Of a stretch of DNA of 64,000 nt, positions 46,551-60,017 are shown in pieces. The stretch is from positions 7,781,129-7,845,128 of the forward strand of contig JAEMBT020000007.1 of assembly GCA_018873245.2 (NCBI GenBank), given 5' to 3'. Below the pieces are notes generated by a model. It made no database searches, was not told where the DNA came from, and saw only the letters and a list, made by a program, of their open reading frames with translations. The stretch is from Archegozetes longisetosus. Lineage: Eukaryota > Arthropoda > Arachnida > Sarcoptiformes > Trhypochthoniidae. Numbering within the stretch: the stretch's first letter is position 1; the number at the start of each line of letters is the position of its first letter. The translations under genes and the position numbers were made by a program.

Positions 46551-47500
46551 TTAGTTATGACTTTTGCCAGTAATACGTTAAGTCTTAAAGGCAAGATTCA
46601 CATCTTGATAAGTTATTAATACATAGGGTTAGAAAAATGTTGTTATGTGAAAATTTCACTTTATTAGAAGTAAGAAATGATACTAGTTAGTTCAATAAGA
46701 GAGTATTTCAAATATGTATTCTTCAAATTTCGATTTAGTAGTTTACTTCAATGAGTTTGGTGGCAATCTCTCATACTTTCAAATCGTCAATCATTAGTGA
46801 AGTATGCAAATAAAACGTGAAAATTTGAAGCTATTTATTTCAGTAAAGAAAACTGTTATGAAGGAAATAAAACTATTTAGTTTTATTAGAGGATAGTAAG
46901 TGTCAGTTTTGGTGCGCAAATATCTCATTTTAGTGAATGGCTATGGCGTTGCATTAAAAAATGAGATCAGATAACGTAAATGCTTTCGCAAATGAATATC
47001 TGACTTCTTGTTTGGAGTTGAATAGCACTAATGTTACAAAACGTGGTATAACGCTATTTCTTTCAAAGAGAAAATACATTAAACGTTTCAGTCTCTTTAA
47101 GCTTACAAGTTTCATCTGGTATCCCATATTTTATTATAGACTAACCCCTAGAATAATCTAGTATTGACTTTGACTAATTTTCGATACTTTTCAAGCTGGA
47201 ATTAGTCTGTAGGTTTATTTGTTTTCATCAGAACTATAGTTTCTAATTATCCAGAATAAATAGTAGAAAACTTACTTTTGATGGTACTTTCAAACTGAGA
47301 GATTCTAGTATCGTTGCACTTATTGCACTCCGAACAATAGTCAATGTTTTGTTATTGTGCCAGAAGTTGTGAAATTAATGATTTATGAAATGAGAGGAAT
47401 CATCAGAATGATTAATTGCGATATTATCCTTGTTTTTATATGTATAACAAATATTTTGGTCATAAGTTATATAAAACGCAACCATAGTTTCGATGAAATA
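46551..47500. other. Spacer downstream of the GPCR
   Basis: No gene recognised. The frames at 46961-47161 and 47357-47539 lack motifs. Confidence 0.4.
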
Positions 47501-50500
47501 CTAAACAGTAGCGGTGTTACAAGTAGTGGGATTGAATGATTGAGCCAAATGGTAAGATTGCCTGTTGTTCAGAGTTTCGTATCTCAGACAAAATAGTTTA
47601 GTGAAAGTTTTACGAAACTGTTGTGACATTAGGCAATAGAGAACAAAATTGACGGCAGAGTTGATCAGCGCTAACATGTCCATTAAGTCTCCGAAGTTAT
47701 TGTAAACATTCCTGAAGAAAACTTTGCCGAGAAAACCACTGAGAAGGGCAAGAATTCCAGATGGAAACTCACACACCAAAAACATGATAAGTACTGCGAT
47801 TAACATTTTGGTGGTTCGATCACTACTTTGCTGACCCGGATTGCGAATTCTCTCCTCGTTCTTTGGGGAGGCAGTAGCTACCAATGAGTTCTTCATGGCT
47901 ATGTTCGATGTATGAAGTCTTTGTTTTCGTTTTTTTGCTTCTACTAGTACTCGAATGAGAGCCAGACTGAGTATTGTCAATGAAATACATGGAATCAATT
48001 TTAGAAGAACACTAAAAACCCAGAAATTCAGCTTTTTTAGCAGCTCGTCGTTTTGAACTGCTATATCACTGAAGTCCACCTGCAAATTAAATTAAATTCA
48101 GCTTTGGTTAGTTTGGCTTTAAAATTGTTTTCTATCTGTTATCATGAATAATTGGTTTGTTTCAGTTTTCCTAGAAATAGGTTTCAAATTGAAAATTATT
48201 ATAAATGTGCAGCGTTTGCAAATAGTTTGGATAACTTGAAGTATATTTTGCGGATTACTTACAGTAATGACTAAGTTTGCATTCGAAGCGATAACTATTC
48301 TAATCTCCTATAGGCTGAAAGCCTTTCACAAAAAATAAATTTTTTTGAAAAATCAACTTGTTTTCAAATAATAAACTTTACTTTGAAGAAATGACTTAAG
48401 AAAAAATGAAATATACATTGAGTTATTTAATCCAATCATTTTTAATCACCAGAATGTTATTTGAATACTAAGTAAAATGTTTGTCGTAATAGCTTAAGCA
48501 ATCTAACAATGGAATTGTTAATGACATTAAAAAATATTTTTAAGACTTGCTTCTTCTTAATCTCTCGCACTTAAGATAATTTCTGTGGCAAGTTTTCATA
48601 ACTGAGATTAAATTTGATTTGCAAATATTTCGCTAATAGCTTAAAGTAATATCCTCATAATTAGAAGTGACTCAATTAAATAACTTTGACAAATATTTCA
48701 TTTGTGAGTAGGGTTTGCTTCAAAATAGAGTTCGTCTTTTGCAAAACATCAATCAAATAAGTATTACTTTCACGTTATATCACTCATTCTCTGTTGTGTG
48801 CTCCCATAATTCTCGAAGACCTGATCGTAACAACTAATACTAGGAGGTATTTATCATAGCTTGAAGTATATTGAATCTTCTGTAAAATAATAATCGATTT
48901 TGAAAGCATGCAAATGTTTGAGATACTTAATAGTAAAAGCGGTGGGATTTGATAGACTTGTATGCATAGAATAATAAGCCTCACAGAATGAATATGACTG
49001 AAAAGTAAGCTAAAGCTTTTATTTTCAGTCTATAACAAATTTGTAATAATTTTGTCAACTCTCGAGGTATTTCAATATAAAACAAACAAAATATCGAAAA
49101 AATAAGATGAAATATTAGGTAAAAGCACAAGCTATTTTTCACTCTAAAAGGTTGTGTTCTCTATTTAGTTCAGTACAATAGAAAAACTGTTCTTTAGAAT
49201 TGGTCGACTTTACAAATGTTGTGTAACTTTTTTTTCACAAATCACTCGCCAACGTGTAGTTACAAAATAAGAAAAAATATCAATAAAAGCACAGATTTCT
49301 AATCTATATGAGAGCTTAAGACCCATTACATATGAAACTTTATCTGAAAAACGTACGACAGACAAAATGAAACATAATATATTTAAAGTCAGAACTGAAA
49401 ACAATCTAGCAGCACGCATAATAAGATATGAAGCATACTTTAGATAATAGTCTTCTTAATTTTAACTTCTCATATACACTGTTTAGTTTCTATACATTTT
49501 TTAGATAAAATTTCATTCATTATTAACGGAATATTCCTTCAGACCAAGGTTGTCGCAGAGCATACAACGCAGTGAAAGTGATCTCTTTTTAGATAAGATC
49601 ATCGGTTTTTTCATCACAGTTTCAAATTAGATCAGATTTTAGTGGTTGTAAGTTATAACTAACCGAAGCCTTACCCGATAGAATGTATGATTTTCGAACT
49701 CTTCGATCGAGAACTGATCAATAGTGAAGGAAAGAAACAAAGGTAGACAAAAACACGGAACTAATACATAAGCCCATAGAATGGCATATTTGGCTCTTTT
49801 CATTGAGCACCACGTTTTGCTATTGGTCGGAGAGCTATAGAAAAGTTTAGACAGAATTTAATGGGATTTTTCAAGGCATGAAATTGTGTGAAATTCTATA
49901 TAATTCATACCTGACTGCCAGATATCTCCAAATGGCGAGTATAACAGTGAGCCATATTGAGATCGTATGACAAACTACAGTGAAATGAGCGTGAAATAAG
50001 GTGAATATCGCCCATCCGTATGTAAACACCACTTTTTCTGATGTATCGATTCTTATGAAATTGTGAATCGCAAACGGAATGTAAGACGCGATCACAAACA
50101 TATCAGTCACAGCCATCCCCGTCAATATTGCATTCGTTGGTGATATCATGTTTTTTCTGCATTTTTTGAATAAATCTTTAAAAAGCATTCACTAAAGGCA
50201 TCAAATCTTTAGATTTGGATTCAAAGATCCATTTCTATAACACTGAAAATGTTACGACGAAATGTTCAAGTTAGGACACTGATAAATTGCATTTTTGTTT
50301 AATTTTCAAAAGCGTGTCTTAAGTTGTGTTATATTTGGTATAATTTGTTGTTTATGAACCTGGACTCATCTGTAATGGGGTATTCAGAGTATTATATTGT
50401 TTGTATTATATTAGCAAAGCTGACAGCAATGCTAAAGCTCAATATCTATGCAATATCACTATTCGCATACCCGATTCCCAACAAGTTAAGGTTCATAAGC

Positions 50501-51001
50501 AACAAATTATTCATCATATGGACAACCTTAAGCGTGCTTTTGAAGATGTGTGAGGAATGGTTGCAATCACTGCCTATCAGACCTTCGTATCCCCTGATTA
50601 GGTAATAAAGTTGATATTATGAAAACTGATTGATATAATTTGTTATGGTTTGCGTAGTGATAAATTGTGATAAATTGAATGAATAGTGAGTGAAAATGGA
50701 ATTTTATTGTAATGCTTAGGGCTACTCGAGACTCTTGTCTTTTATGGGTGTGCTTAATCATAATTTATACTGACCGTGTCAGCACTATTATGTTGAGAAC
50801 GTTGGCTATAATGCCAAACACACAAATAGCTAAACTCAAATATCCATGAATTGGCCGATAGAAAAAGTGGAATCTTGCAAACTCATATCCAAAAAACGCT
50901 TCCAAATCCAGCTCTTCGCCAACAATTACGGTGAAGTTATCGGAATTGTTGGTTCTATCGAGTGGTGATACTGTAGAGGAAACTAGAGAATCTCCAGACA
51001 T
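47501..51001 (-). CDS. Class A peptide GPCR, myosuppressin/DMSR-like receptor
   Basis: Coding exons: 51001-50775, 50156-49911, 49834-49675 and 48079-47501 (introns 618, 76 and 1595 bp), 403 aa. A 5' UTR exon precedes it, joined at the acceptor TATTACAG|G at 51013. The N-tail has sequons at N18 and N22. TM1 contains 'HGYLSLAICVFGIIANVLN'; then 'MISPTNAILTGMAVTDMFVI' (TM2), and TM3 ends with WRY in 'AIWRYLAV' in place of DRY. ICL2 has 'TWCSMKRAKYA'; TM6 is 'MLIAVLIMFLVCEFPSGILA'; TM7 has 'NSAVNFVLYCLMS' (NPxxY variant). The WRY and 'SPTNAILTGMAVTDM' signatures are typical of insect myosuppressin receptors and nematode DMSR (FMRFamide-like peptide) receptors. The exact ligand is inferred. Introns hold no evident elements. 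Confidence 0.88.
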
Positions 51002-52199
51002 ATTCTCCTTTCCTGTAATATAATAAATAAAGTTAGACAAAAACTTTTAATGTAATTCACTCTTCTACTGCATAGTCATCAATCGACAAATATTTACTCA
51101 CATCTAATCGATTTTTCAATTTGATATTTTAAACTTTCATTTGTATAAGTTTTGGCTTAGCGAATACTGAAATATGTCAATATCTGAAAGAACAATTCAG
51201 TGTTTGCAAGCTCTCAACATTCCATTAGTATTTGGAAAAAGTGGAGATAAAAACCTTTGGTTAAAGTATGGAATTGAAGCGAAAACAAGTATTGCGACAT
51301 TTAGCTATAGAATAAAGCATTTCTATGTTGAGATGAAGGTGCATCAAAACTTCAAATGCGTTTAGACCCTCTTTTTCATGATAAAATTCTCTTGTCTATG
51401 TTTCACTATTAATAATTAAGTTATCATCCATTTAATTAATTTATTGTAATCACAGCTGGCTCTTAAGTCAGAATATGCCACCAGCCACTGGTCTATTGCT
51501 TCATCTACAGCTATGAAAATCTTGCCAAACAAACTAGATAAATCAATCGATTCTACAAATAAGTCGATTTAAAGAAGAAGTTTTATTCAGATTTAGCTTC
51601 AGCTCTCGCCTTTAAAACTAATTTTTCTGTTTAGGATAGGAAAGTAAATTGATACTTATAAAATATATTAAAATAATTGGATCTACTAATCTATCTAAAA
51701 AATGACTAATCGATAAATGCACAGCATACTCTCTCCGATTTTTGTAAATACCCCGAAACTCTGATTAATATATCACATTTATTATGAGCTCGATAAACAA
51801 AGAACGTGAAATCTAATGCTGAAAAAACTCTTTTCCAACATTTAGGACTAATGAAAATAAATTCTGTTCAGAAATTCTTAATTAGGATTGGTTTTTGAAG
51901 TCAAAGACAGCAGTTATACAAGTTTAATATAAAAATAATGTAATAGAATTCCATATCTTTAATGTAAAATGATATTTTCATTAAAATTGAGTTAATTAAA
52001 AATGTATAGATTCATATTTAGAGAATCAATTTTCATCTTTTATATAAGTCTGGCAATATATGACAGGTTCACCGTAAAGTACGCTGGAAGACTGCGTGGT
52101 TTGCCGTCGCAACAGAAAATGCCCTTCCTATGTCAACTTGCCTGTCATGTGTATCAATTTTTTGCTATATTTGATTTTTAATTTACTTTCATTATTATA

Positions 52200-52305
52200 T
52201 TAAGCATTCTATAACTTCGTTAATATTTGAAGATGTTACAAAAGCGTACCATCGCAACGCATCACTTCTGGTTGCTATCAACGATTACCACGTTTTTGAA
52301 TGTAT
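52200..52305 (+). mobile_element. Inverted-repeat family 1, degenerate right-end remnant
   Basis: CGCAACGCATCACTTCTGGT followed by TGCTATCAACGATTAC resembles the right end of copies A-D. No left end is recognisable. Confidence 0.4.
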
Positions 52306-52715
52306 AGCAAAGAATATAACTTGAAATTGATGTAAGCCAAAAAATATATTTAGAGTTAAAATAAAAAGTAGAATAACAGAACGGAAACAATGAAAAGCAT
52401 ACGAAACTAAATTGAGAAAATGTCAAATGAATGTTTGCATTAGTTGTAAAACAGTTTTACTTTTATTAATCAAATTGTGGAAAATTGATAGCAGAAAATA
52501 AATAGAAAAGTGAAAGTATGAAGAATAATTAGCTTAATTGAATAGAAGTAAAATAAAATAGTGATAAATAAATTGGCAAGTTTATAGTGTTGGTAAGAGA
52601 AAAGCATTAAAGCCTATAATGCCTTGCTTTCAGATTCGGTCTATTAAACTAATGATGCACTTAACATGTATTACTAAGTTTCAAGATAAACAATCAAGAA
52701 GTCAGAGAAGGTTTG

Positions 52716-52805
52716 TTCAACTCTAATATCAGTTATCCAACTCTTTTCAATTCTAATATCAGTTATCCAACTATTTTCAATTCTAATATCAGTTATCCAA
52801 CTCTT
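52716..52805. repeat. 30-bp tandem repeat, 3 units
   Basis: Three copies of TTCAATTCTAATATCAGTTA plus TCCAACTCTT, differing at one or two positions each (starts 52716, 52746, 52776). Confidence 0.95.
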
Positions 52806-53255
52806 GAGATGCTATCCATAACCAAACTAATAAATCCTATCGATACTAGAATCTATAACATAAATTCATAACTTATTGCATTAGTAATCAAAATATTCAG
52901 TCGAAAAACACTCTCTTTTTAAGATATCCTACATTGAATCAGATTTTTGACACTCAATAACTCATCAAAAGCTTTGAGTCGTTGAAATTCTATATTGATT
53001 TAATGCAATCCTTGACAGAAGTTTCCAACGTGTAAGCCTGAAAAATTGCAGTTCAGACAATATTAGTTGTTATTCAGCCGAATGCTCACAAGTCAGCCAG
53101 ACTTTTGATGACATGTTATATAAATGTCACATTTTATTATGTTTGATATCATATAAGTTAATATAATACACATTTATATTGACAAAACTTATTCAGTTTA
53201 TACTTACAATTAGTTCGTACAAACAGCTAATAACGATATAAATATTTTTAACACA

Positions 53256-53324
53256 ATGCAGAAGCCTTTTCAAATAGTAGTTGTAGTCTATCTTATGTCA
53301 ACTGGAAAGGTCTTCAATTGTTAG
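53256..53324 (+). CDS. Possible leader-peptide frame
   Basis: 22 codons starting MQKPFQIVVVVYLMSTGK with a hydrophobic core, stopping soon after a weak GT (AAAG|GTCTTC). It could be a signal-peptide exon: splicing there would be phase 0 and could join 57351. It may equally be chance. Confidence 0.15.
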   Translation: MQKPFQIVVVVYLMSTGKVFNC

Positions 53325-55577
53325 TCTCGAATATCTACCATTTCTTATAATTGAACACGTGTCCAATCAATTATTTTTTATGATTGCCATATATTTTTAA
53401 ATTCAGTTTTAATTATTCCAAAAATAACTCATTTGTTCTGAAAGTATTTGTTGGTTTCATGTTACCTTAAGAATATTCGTGACATATCTCGTTATTCGTT
53501 GAGAATAAATAGCCATTAGAGTAAAAGAAAAGGAAATATGATTTTTCTATTAAAGCTATCCCTCATAGATCACATAATGGTCAACTTGAAAAAAGTTTCT
53601 CTCACGCATTTACTCTGATTGGGAAGCATTCACTTTTAAAGGAAAGAGTCTTCTAGAACACATTTTATTTATTAGACCATCTATTTGAATCTGTTGATTA
53701 AAAGGTCAAATTTATCTTCAGACACTGGTTCGACAAAAGTATCAAATCCTATTATATATATTTAAGCTTATCTAACTGTCGCATACTGTTGAATGGAGTT
53801 GAAAAATCAATAAAAATCAAGTTTTCATTTTCTATGGATTTATTCTCTTTTAAGAATCATTCGACTCCATATAAGATACAAGTTCTACTATGGACTCAAA
53901 TTGAGTACTTCAACTTCTACAATAATTGAATAGCTTTTTGTCCGTCAAAATACTAACTCGTTATTTAAAATCAAATATGAAATTGCATCAAAATATAGTA
54001 GTTATAAAAACGTTTAGATTGGCTTGAACAACCCTCTTTAAATGACGTTATAATCGAGGCATTAAAGTTGATTGAACCATACATTAACTTTACTGATAAT
54101 TGATGAGTAGATTATTAATGACTAAATACTCGTCAGTGAGAAATACTTGATTGATTTAAATTGGTGCCAACTAGAAGTATAGCTATTCAATATACAGCTC
54201 ATCAAATCCTCATTACTCTATCCCTAATACTTTCACATTAACACGAGTTTAGAGCACATTAACAAATCTATACTATCAGTTTGATAATGCTTTTCAGTCT
54301 AAACAATAGAGAACTATAGGTTTATTATTTTTAACTTTCTTTTCGTTCCTTAGTATAACTTTGAAAGTTTGATTCATTGAATTACACTGCCAAGTCTGGA
54401 TATAACTTATGGACTAAATACCCAATCATTTGTCTTGTTTTTCTTGCAATCCATTTAAAAAATACTTTTTCAAGTAAATCATTCAAATTTGGGACAGAAA
54501 ATACTTTACCGAAAGTTTAATTTTAAAAATAGAATTTATTTTTATTGCATTTTTAGCATTAAGTTGAAGACTATGGTTGAAAAATACTTTTGATGTGATA
54601 GCTAGTTTTGCATAAATATGATTTTGCATAATAAGAGTTACAAATATTGGATTTATGCTAATTTCTAAATCAGTTTAGTTATGTAATCAAAATAAATTTG
54701 AATTGGGTCACTTTTTAAAATAAATGAGCTCATCATTAAAACGAGTAAAATAAAACTTCAATAACTACTATATTTATAAGTCTCTCAGAATTAAAACGTT
54801 TAACAATTGCTCCAATCGTAGGGCAACGCTTCTTAGCAGAAGACGTAAAACTCAGTGACGCAGTTAATGTAAAAACAAATTAATTGAAAAATTTCTCTTT
54901 ACAGTTGAAACAGATTCTCATAAATGTTGTTTGATCAATACTATATTTGGTGTGTTTTCATTTCAATTAATATAACTGATGTTTTTCATGTAACAAAGAG
55001 TCTATAAAAAATCAATTGCAAATACAAAACAAGACGTCATTTAAAAAGAGATTTAAAAATAGATTAAAAGAAGGATCTGAAGCTATATTGGACTATTGGT
55101 GAAGTGAAGTGAATGACTTGTGAGCTATTTATTGGCGTTAAGGTACACAAAGTGATAATCAATTAATAATAGAGGAAGGTTCAAACATTTATATATGGCA
55201 TCTAGTTTATTATTGGATCAGTATCAACACTATAAGTGACCATTAGTTATGAAACTTTTCTTATAGATTCGATCCGATATACTTAATAAACCATTTATAC
55301 CATCTTTTTCTTCCAATAAGCAATACACTCAGTTATGCAATCTATTTGTTTTGATCAAATTACTTAAATCAACTTCAATACTATCGTCCATTTCTGCAAT
55401 AACAGTCTCTTACATCTTGTTCTGGTCAAAATTCAATATCTCCTTATTTATTTCAAATATTTCATTTGTTTTCATCCACTTTTCTAAGTTTTATTCTGGT
55501 TTTTCTGCTTACGTCCTTCTTGTGGGTCCAGCAGATATTACTCTCTATTTCTTCAATACTTATTTGACATTTTCAAG

Positions 55578-55817
55578 TATACACTCAAAAACTTAATGAT
55601 ACTTGATAGCAACCTGTAGTAATGCACTGTCATGAGGCGATTTCCATCAGACCACAATTAATCAGATATTAAGAAACTTATAAAACGTTTCACATAGAAA
55701 TCAAAGCAAATTAAAAATCAACTTTGGTAAAAAGTTGATGCTCATCACAAGCAGATTGACATAGCAACGGACTTTTCCTCGTTGCTATCGTAGACTATTA
55801 AGTTTCGAACTATGATC
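55578..55817 (+). mobile_element. Inverted-repeat family 1, copy C
   Basis: The left end ACTTAATGATACTTGATAGC and the right-end inverse share about 16 of 20 positions. Internal blocks AGATATTAAGAAACTTATAA, GCAAATTAAAAATCAACTTT and GACATAGCAACGG match the other copies. Confidence 0.85.
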
Positions 55818-57317
55818 AATAATGATCATAAGTTATTTCTAGTTCAAACATTATATGGTCTGTAAAGTGATAAAAACAGGAATTTTATTGTAACGAGTAA
55901 AACAAACTACAAATTCAACAGTCAACTTGCTTTTTTGCAATCAGAATTTTGTGTCCAGAATTGATCCGAATGGCTTTTTAGCCAGTATTCAATCTTATCT
56001 TGACTGTCATTTACTAACGTGCAGCGAATCTCCAAACGAGTCAACTTTACCTTTGCTTTGATTTTGTTTCAAATTTCAATCTGAGAAAAGTAAAATATCG
56101 TAAAGCACTATATTTTCCGGAATAAGGCATCGAAAAGGAGCTAATGTGAGAAATAAGTTTGCGCTACACTTCCGATAAAGGGATACAATATAGGGCATTG
56201 CTTCGCATCTTCTTTGCCTTAAAATACTTTTATAAAATAGCCAATGATTTCTCCGAATCGATACGACTTTCTGTTTTGAAAGCTCATCAATGGCAAACTA
56301 AACCTTATTTTGTTGAGAACCAATCTCATAAGTCATAACTTGCAAGCATTTTATAGATTTAGAGAGGCCTTCTGTGAAAAGTGACTTCAATATGATATTA
56401 GTTTCACTGGCATTAGATATCTAAAGCTCATTATAACTTTGCTTCAAAAAAAAATTCTGATTGGATTTTACAAATAGAGCTTTGGGTACTTCAGGCATAA
56501 ACAATATCGGGTTCTCAAAGGTAGTTTAGTCAAAATTTCTTATAGCTTGCTTTGCTTTAGTAATTTTGATAAAAATTTACGATTATTATAGTCGGTAAAA
56601 ATCTGATTTCGAATTTCTATCAACAATACTGATCGACAACAAAAGTAGTCTTTGGTAGCGACAGTAATGATCACATCAATTGTAATGTGATTAGATGCTG
56701 GATTTTGAAAAATGATCTTATTTAAGACTATTTTTGCAAAAGCTGTCGCTCACGACTGAATCGACAAAGTGAACATTTGTACGTCTGACGTTTGCTCATC
56801 TATCAATGTAGTTGTTGTCGAGTTATTAAATGATTATATATAAATATTAAATTATTTGACTTAATTTCAAAACGTGGATTAACTTTTATTCTGTGAAGGC
56901 ATAATATAGTTAATATGACGATGAACTATTGAATGCTTTCAGCATTTCAAAGTCGATTGAAAGCATGATTTTTAATATTTAAAGCTAATAAACTGTTACT
57001 TAATGTCAAAGAATTATATTCTACGTAAAAAGCATCTTCGAATAGTGTGTTATGTTTTAAATTGGATGTGAGATTGGATTGAATTCTTTGTTTCTTATTT
57101 TTAATGAGCTTATTTGAAATGATGAAACTAAAGTTGATTTGAATTGAATTCTCTCTGAATAGAAACTTTTCTAATTGTTTGATAATATTATCTTGATAAA
57201 ATTATCGAATCACTTCAACTGAAAAAATCTAAGCAAACAAATAAGAAAAGTTCACTTCTTGTATTTTACGATCTTTTATGATAGAATTCAATGATAATTT
57301 GCTATATTAGAGGTTAA

Positions 57318-57934
57318 ATGCATTTGTTAAACTCGACAAATTATCCCAAGACATGGTGTGCTCGAATTAAAGTCCTACAATTGTCCTACAAATGCTATTC
57401 TGCAGTCAGATTACAATTATTCAAGTGTCGCACAAGGAGTCAAATAATGGTTGGTATCGATTCGAAAAGTGTGGCTGTAATGAGATATTCGCTATCTTAC
57501 GATCCCAAACAAAATAAATTGTTGTCTAACAGGGAATATGAGGTAAGACATTAAGCGACCCAAAATAACGGTTTATTAACGAAACAGTTATGAAACACAA
57601 CTATTGTTATTCACGCTAACCGTTATTTTATACCATTTTCATGTCTGAAGTACAGCTAGAAATTTATTAACAGTCGATAGTAACTAGATTAAAACGATAC
57701 GAGAGAATGTATCCAAGGGGCTATTCGTATATCTATGAAATTACACCGTGTAAGAAAAACCAGAATTATGTACGTGTAGCTAAGAGTATATATGAGCAAA
57801 CATGTCTTAAAACCATAGGAACGAGCTGTTCATCAGAAGCTATCTGTATCTATCACAGATTATTAGGTTTTAGGGTGTATTACAAACACTGTTTAAATAT
57901 TAACTCCAAGTTCATTGAGTGCGTCACTGACTGA
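57318..57934 (+). CDS. Cysteine-rich protein of unknown family (two exons seen)
   Basis: Exon 57318-57542 ends at a good donor (GAG|GTAAGA); exon 57674-57934 begins after ATTAACAG and keeps phase, giving 161 aa if the ATG at 57318 is used. A TAA directly precedes that ATG in frame. The second exon has six Cys in about 60 residues with spacing C-17-C-7-C-5-C-14-C-9-C, in the context 'YSYIYEITPCKKNQNY', 'YEQTCLKTIGTSC', 'ICIYHRLLGF', and the protein ends 'FIECVTD'. Such a pattern suggests a small secreted, disulfide-bonded (perhaps cystine-knot) factor, but there is no signal peptide unless an upstream exon supplies one; an internal acceptor at 57351 or 57373 would then be used. I do not recognise the family; resemblance to spaetzle/neurotrophin-type ends is weak. 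Confidence 0.45.
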
Positions 57935-59785
57935 CCGACTCTCTGTTTGCATATAAAACTTTCACTACAATTGTCAACTCACAGAAAATATTTTAATAAA
58001 AGTCAGAGTGACTCCAATGGAATTAGTTTTCTTTATTAAGTCCTAAATCTTTAGTTTAAATAATTAGACTTTTCTTGTTTGGTTTGATAGTATGCACCAA
58101 CACTTTAAGAAACGACAAACAGAACGACTGAATCTCAAATTCGTTGCTCACAATGGAAGTGCTTTTTATATGAAAACGTGATCAAAGTTATGATTTAAGG
58201 TTTTAAAGCAGAATTTGCATTAATTTCACAAGAAATTCCACTCAACTCAATCAATTGAATTAATCTGAATAGGTTTGAATTGGGAACTAAACATTTTTAG
58301 CAGGACTACAACTGCAATACATTCTGATATATAAAGAGTTTGACGTTCAGGAAAAATAGTAGATATTACGGGCTTTTAGCAGTATTAGAAACTGAATTTC
58401 ACTTATTTTGATCAACTTATCAATCTTGATAGGAATTATAAAGCAGATTAATGTAACGCTTGCTTCAAGAACAATTTCTTAATGGTTTTGATAGTCTTTT
58501 CCCATAATAAAACTAGTTTTTGCTTAGATTAATTGGTTGCTTTTTTCAAAACAACAAAACACTGTAAGAAATTAAATATTCGTTAATTTAAACGTTTAAC
58601 TTCATTAGAAAAATCTATGTTTTAGATGCAAAAATTGATTGACGGAATTGAAATTAAAGAATAATTGACTGAAGATAAGCTGGAGTTTTGAGATTCCTTG
58701 AATTTTTATATTCTAATAAAGTTTATATCCATACCGCTTAGTAACTTTCATAATAAAGAATAATGAAATATGAATTTAATATTTTTTCAAATACTTCAAT
58801 CAGAGTTATCAAATGGATAGGCTCTTGACTCAGATTACTTTTAAAGGCTTGAAATGACACTTCAATTTTGATCAGCTTATGTAGAGCTTAGAACTTGTCC
58901 GAAGAAAAATATTCATTAATGCGAAACACTATTATTCTTTCTCATCAACATTAGTAGTCAATTAATAGGAATAATTATTATGAGTGCTTTATTCAATTAA
59001 GAATAGAAAGTTATGTGTTGCACTTTTTCATGAATAATAGAGTTGAACAATAAAAATAAAATATCTGTCAAAATTTCAACAGTTCAGTTCACAAAACTAA
59101 CTTATTTTAACATCAAGTATTTTACAAGGTTATAAATATATTTTGAGACCACTTTCAGTGCTTATATTTCAACAAATACAAAACGCAAATCAACAAAATC
59201 TGTATCTAAATAAAGCTTATTTCGATTAATTTTCATGCATGAGAAATGCCTGGTTTTAATTTTACAGCAATTCAGAAAAATCTCGATTAAAAAGTAGTTT
59301 CCACTTAAAAAATTTCTTAATAAAAGGTTTTAAATAAATGTTTCAGTAGAAAAAAATCTTTTTGGTCCTAATTATATTCAAAACATCACTTTCCACCAAT
59401 ATAGAAAGATTACTGAAAAGTTGATGAAAATTAAGTCATGAGAATTGAAAAATATCAAAAATGCTGCATTTTACACTCAATAGTTTCTACCGGTTCTTAA
59501 TGTTAATTTAACATAGAAAAAAGTGCTTTGAAAACTACTTTTTAATGAAAATTTTTCTAAATTTTAAAATTAAAATCAGACAATTTTACGCATAAAAATT
59601 AGTTGAAAATGAAAGTATTGAAGTAAGCTATATTTTGATACAGATTTTGTTTGTTTGCGCCTCGTATTTATCAAAACATAAGCGCTGAAAGTGATCTAAA
59701 AATATACTTATAACCCTGTATTTACTGTAAATCATAAGTTTGTTGACGTTTTATCGCGTATTTATTTCTAGTAGAAATGCATGAA
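57935..59785. other. Spacer, no gene seen
   Basis: AT-rich and stop-dense in all frames, with no motif I can support. Confidence 0.5.
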
Positions 59786-60011
59786 TTTGACCACTAAAAT
59801 CTTAATAGTCTTTTATAGCAACTAGACGTGAGGGTTGCAACGGCATACATTGCATCTTTAAGTATTAAGAACTTATAAAATATTCAAGATAGTAATGAAG
59901 GCAAATGTAAAATCAAATTTAGTAACAAATAGATGCGCATGAGAAGGAGGTCGACTTAGCAACGGTGTTTTTCCTATTGCTATTGCGGATCATTAAATTT
60001 TTAACTGCCCA
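59786..60011 (+). mobile_element. Inverted-repeat family 1, copy D
   Basis: The left end CTTAATAGTCTTTTATAGCA and the right region TAGCAACGGTGTTTTTCCTA with 'TTGCTATTGCGGATCATTAA' match the family. It directly abuts the 745-bp foldback element on its right. Confidence 0.82.
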
Positions 60012-60017
60012 CTAACG

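Larger units (their letters stand above)
51002..55577. other. Gene-poor region upstream of GPCR
   Basis: No confident gene. It contains a possible remnant of family 1 (52200-52305), a GC-richer patch at 52060-52148 bounded by ATGACAGG/CCTGTCAT, a 30-bp satellite and a possible leader peptide frame (53256-53324). Confidence 0.45.

Noticed and set aside
51002-51040. Upstream in-frame Met for the GPCR (MSNFIYYITGKEN)
   Set aside because: A TATTACAG|G acceptor sits within it, so those codons are probably intron and 5' UTR; MSGDS is the better start.
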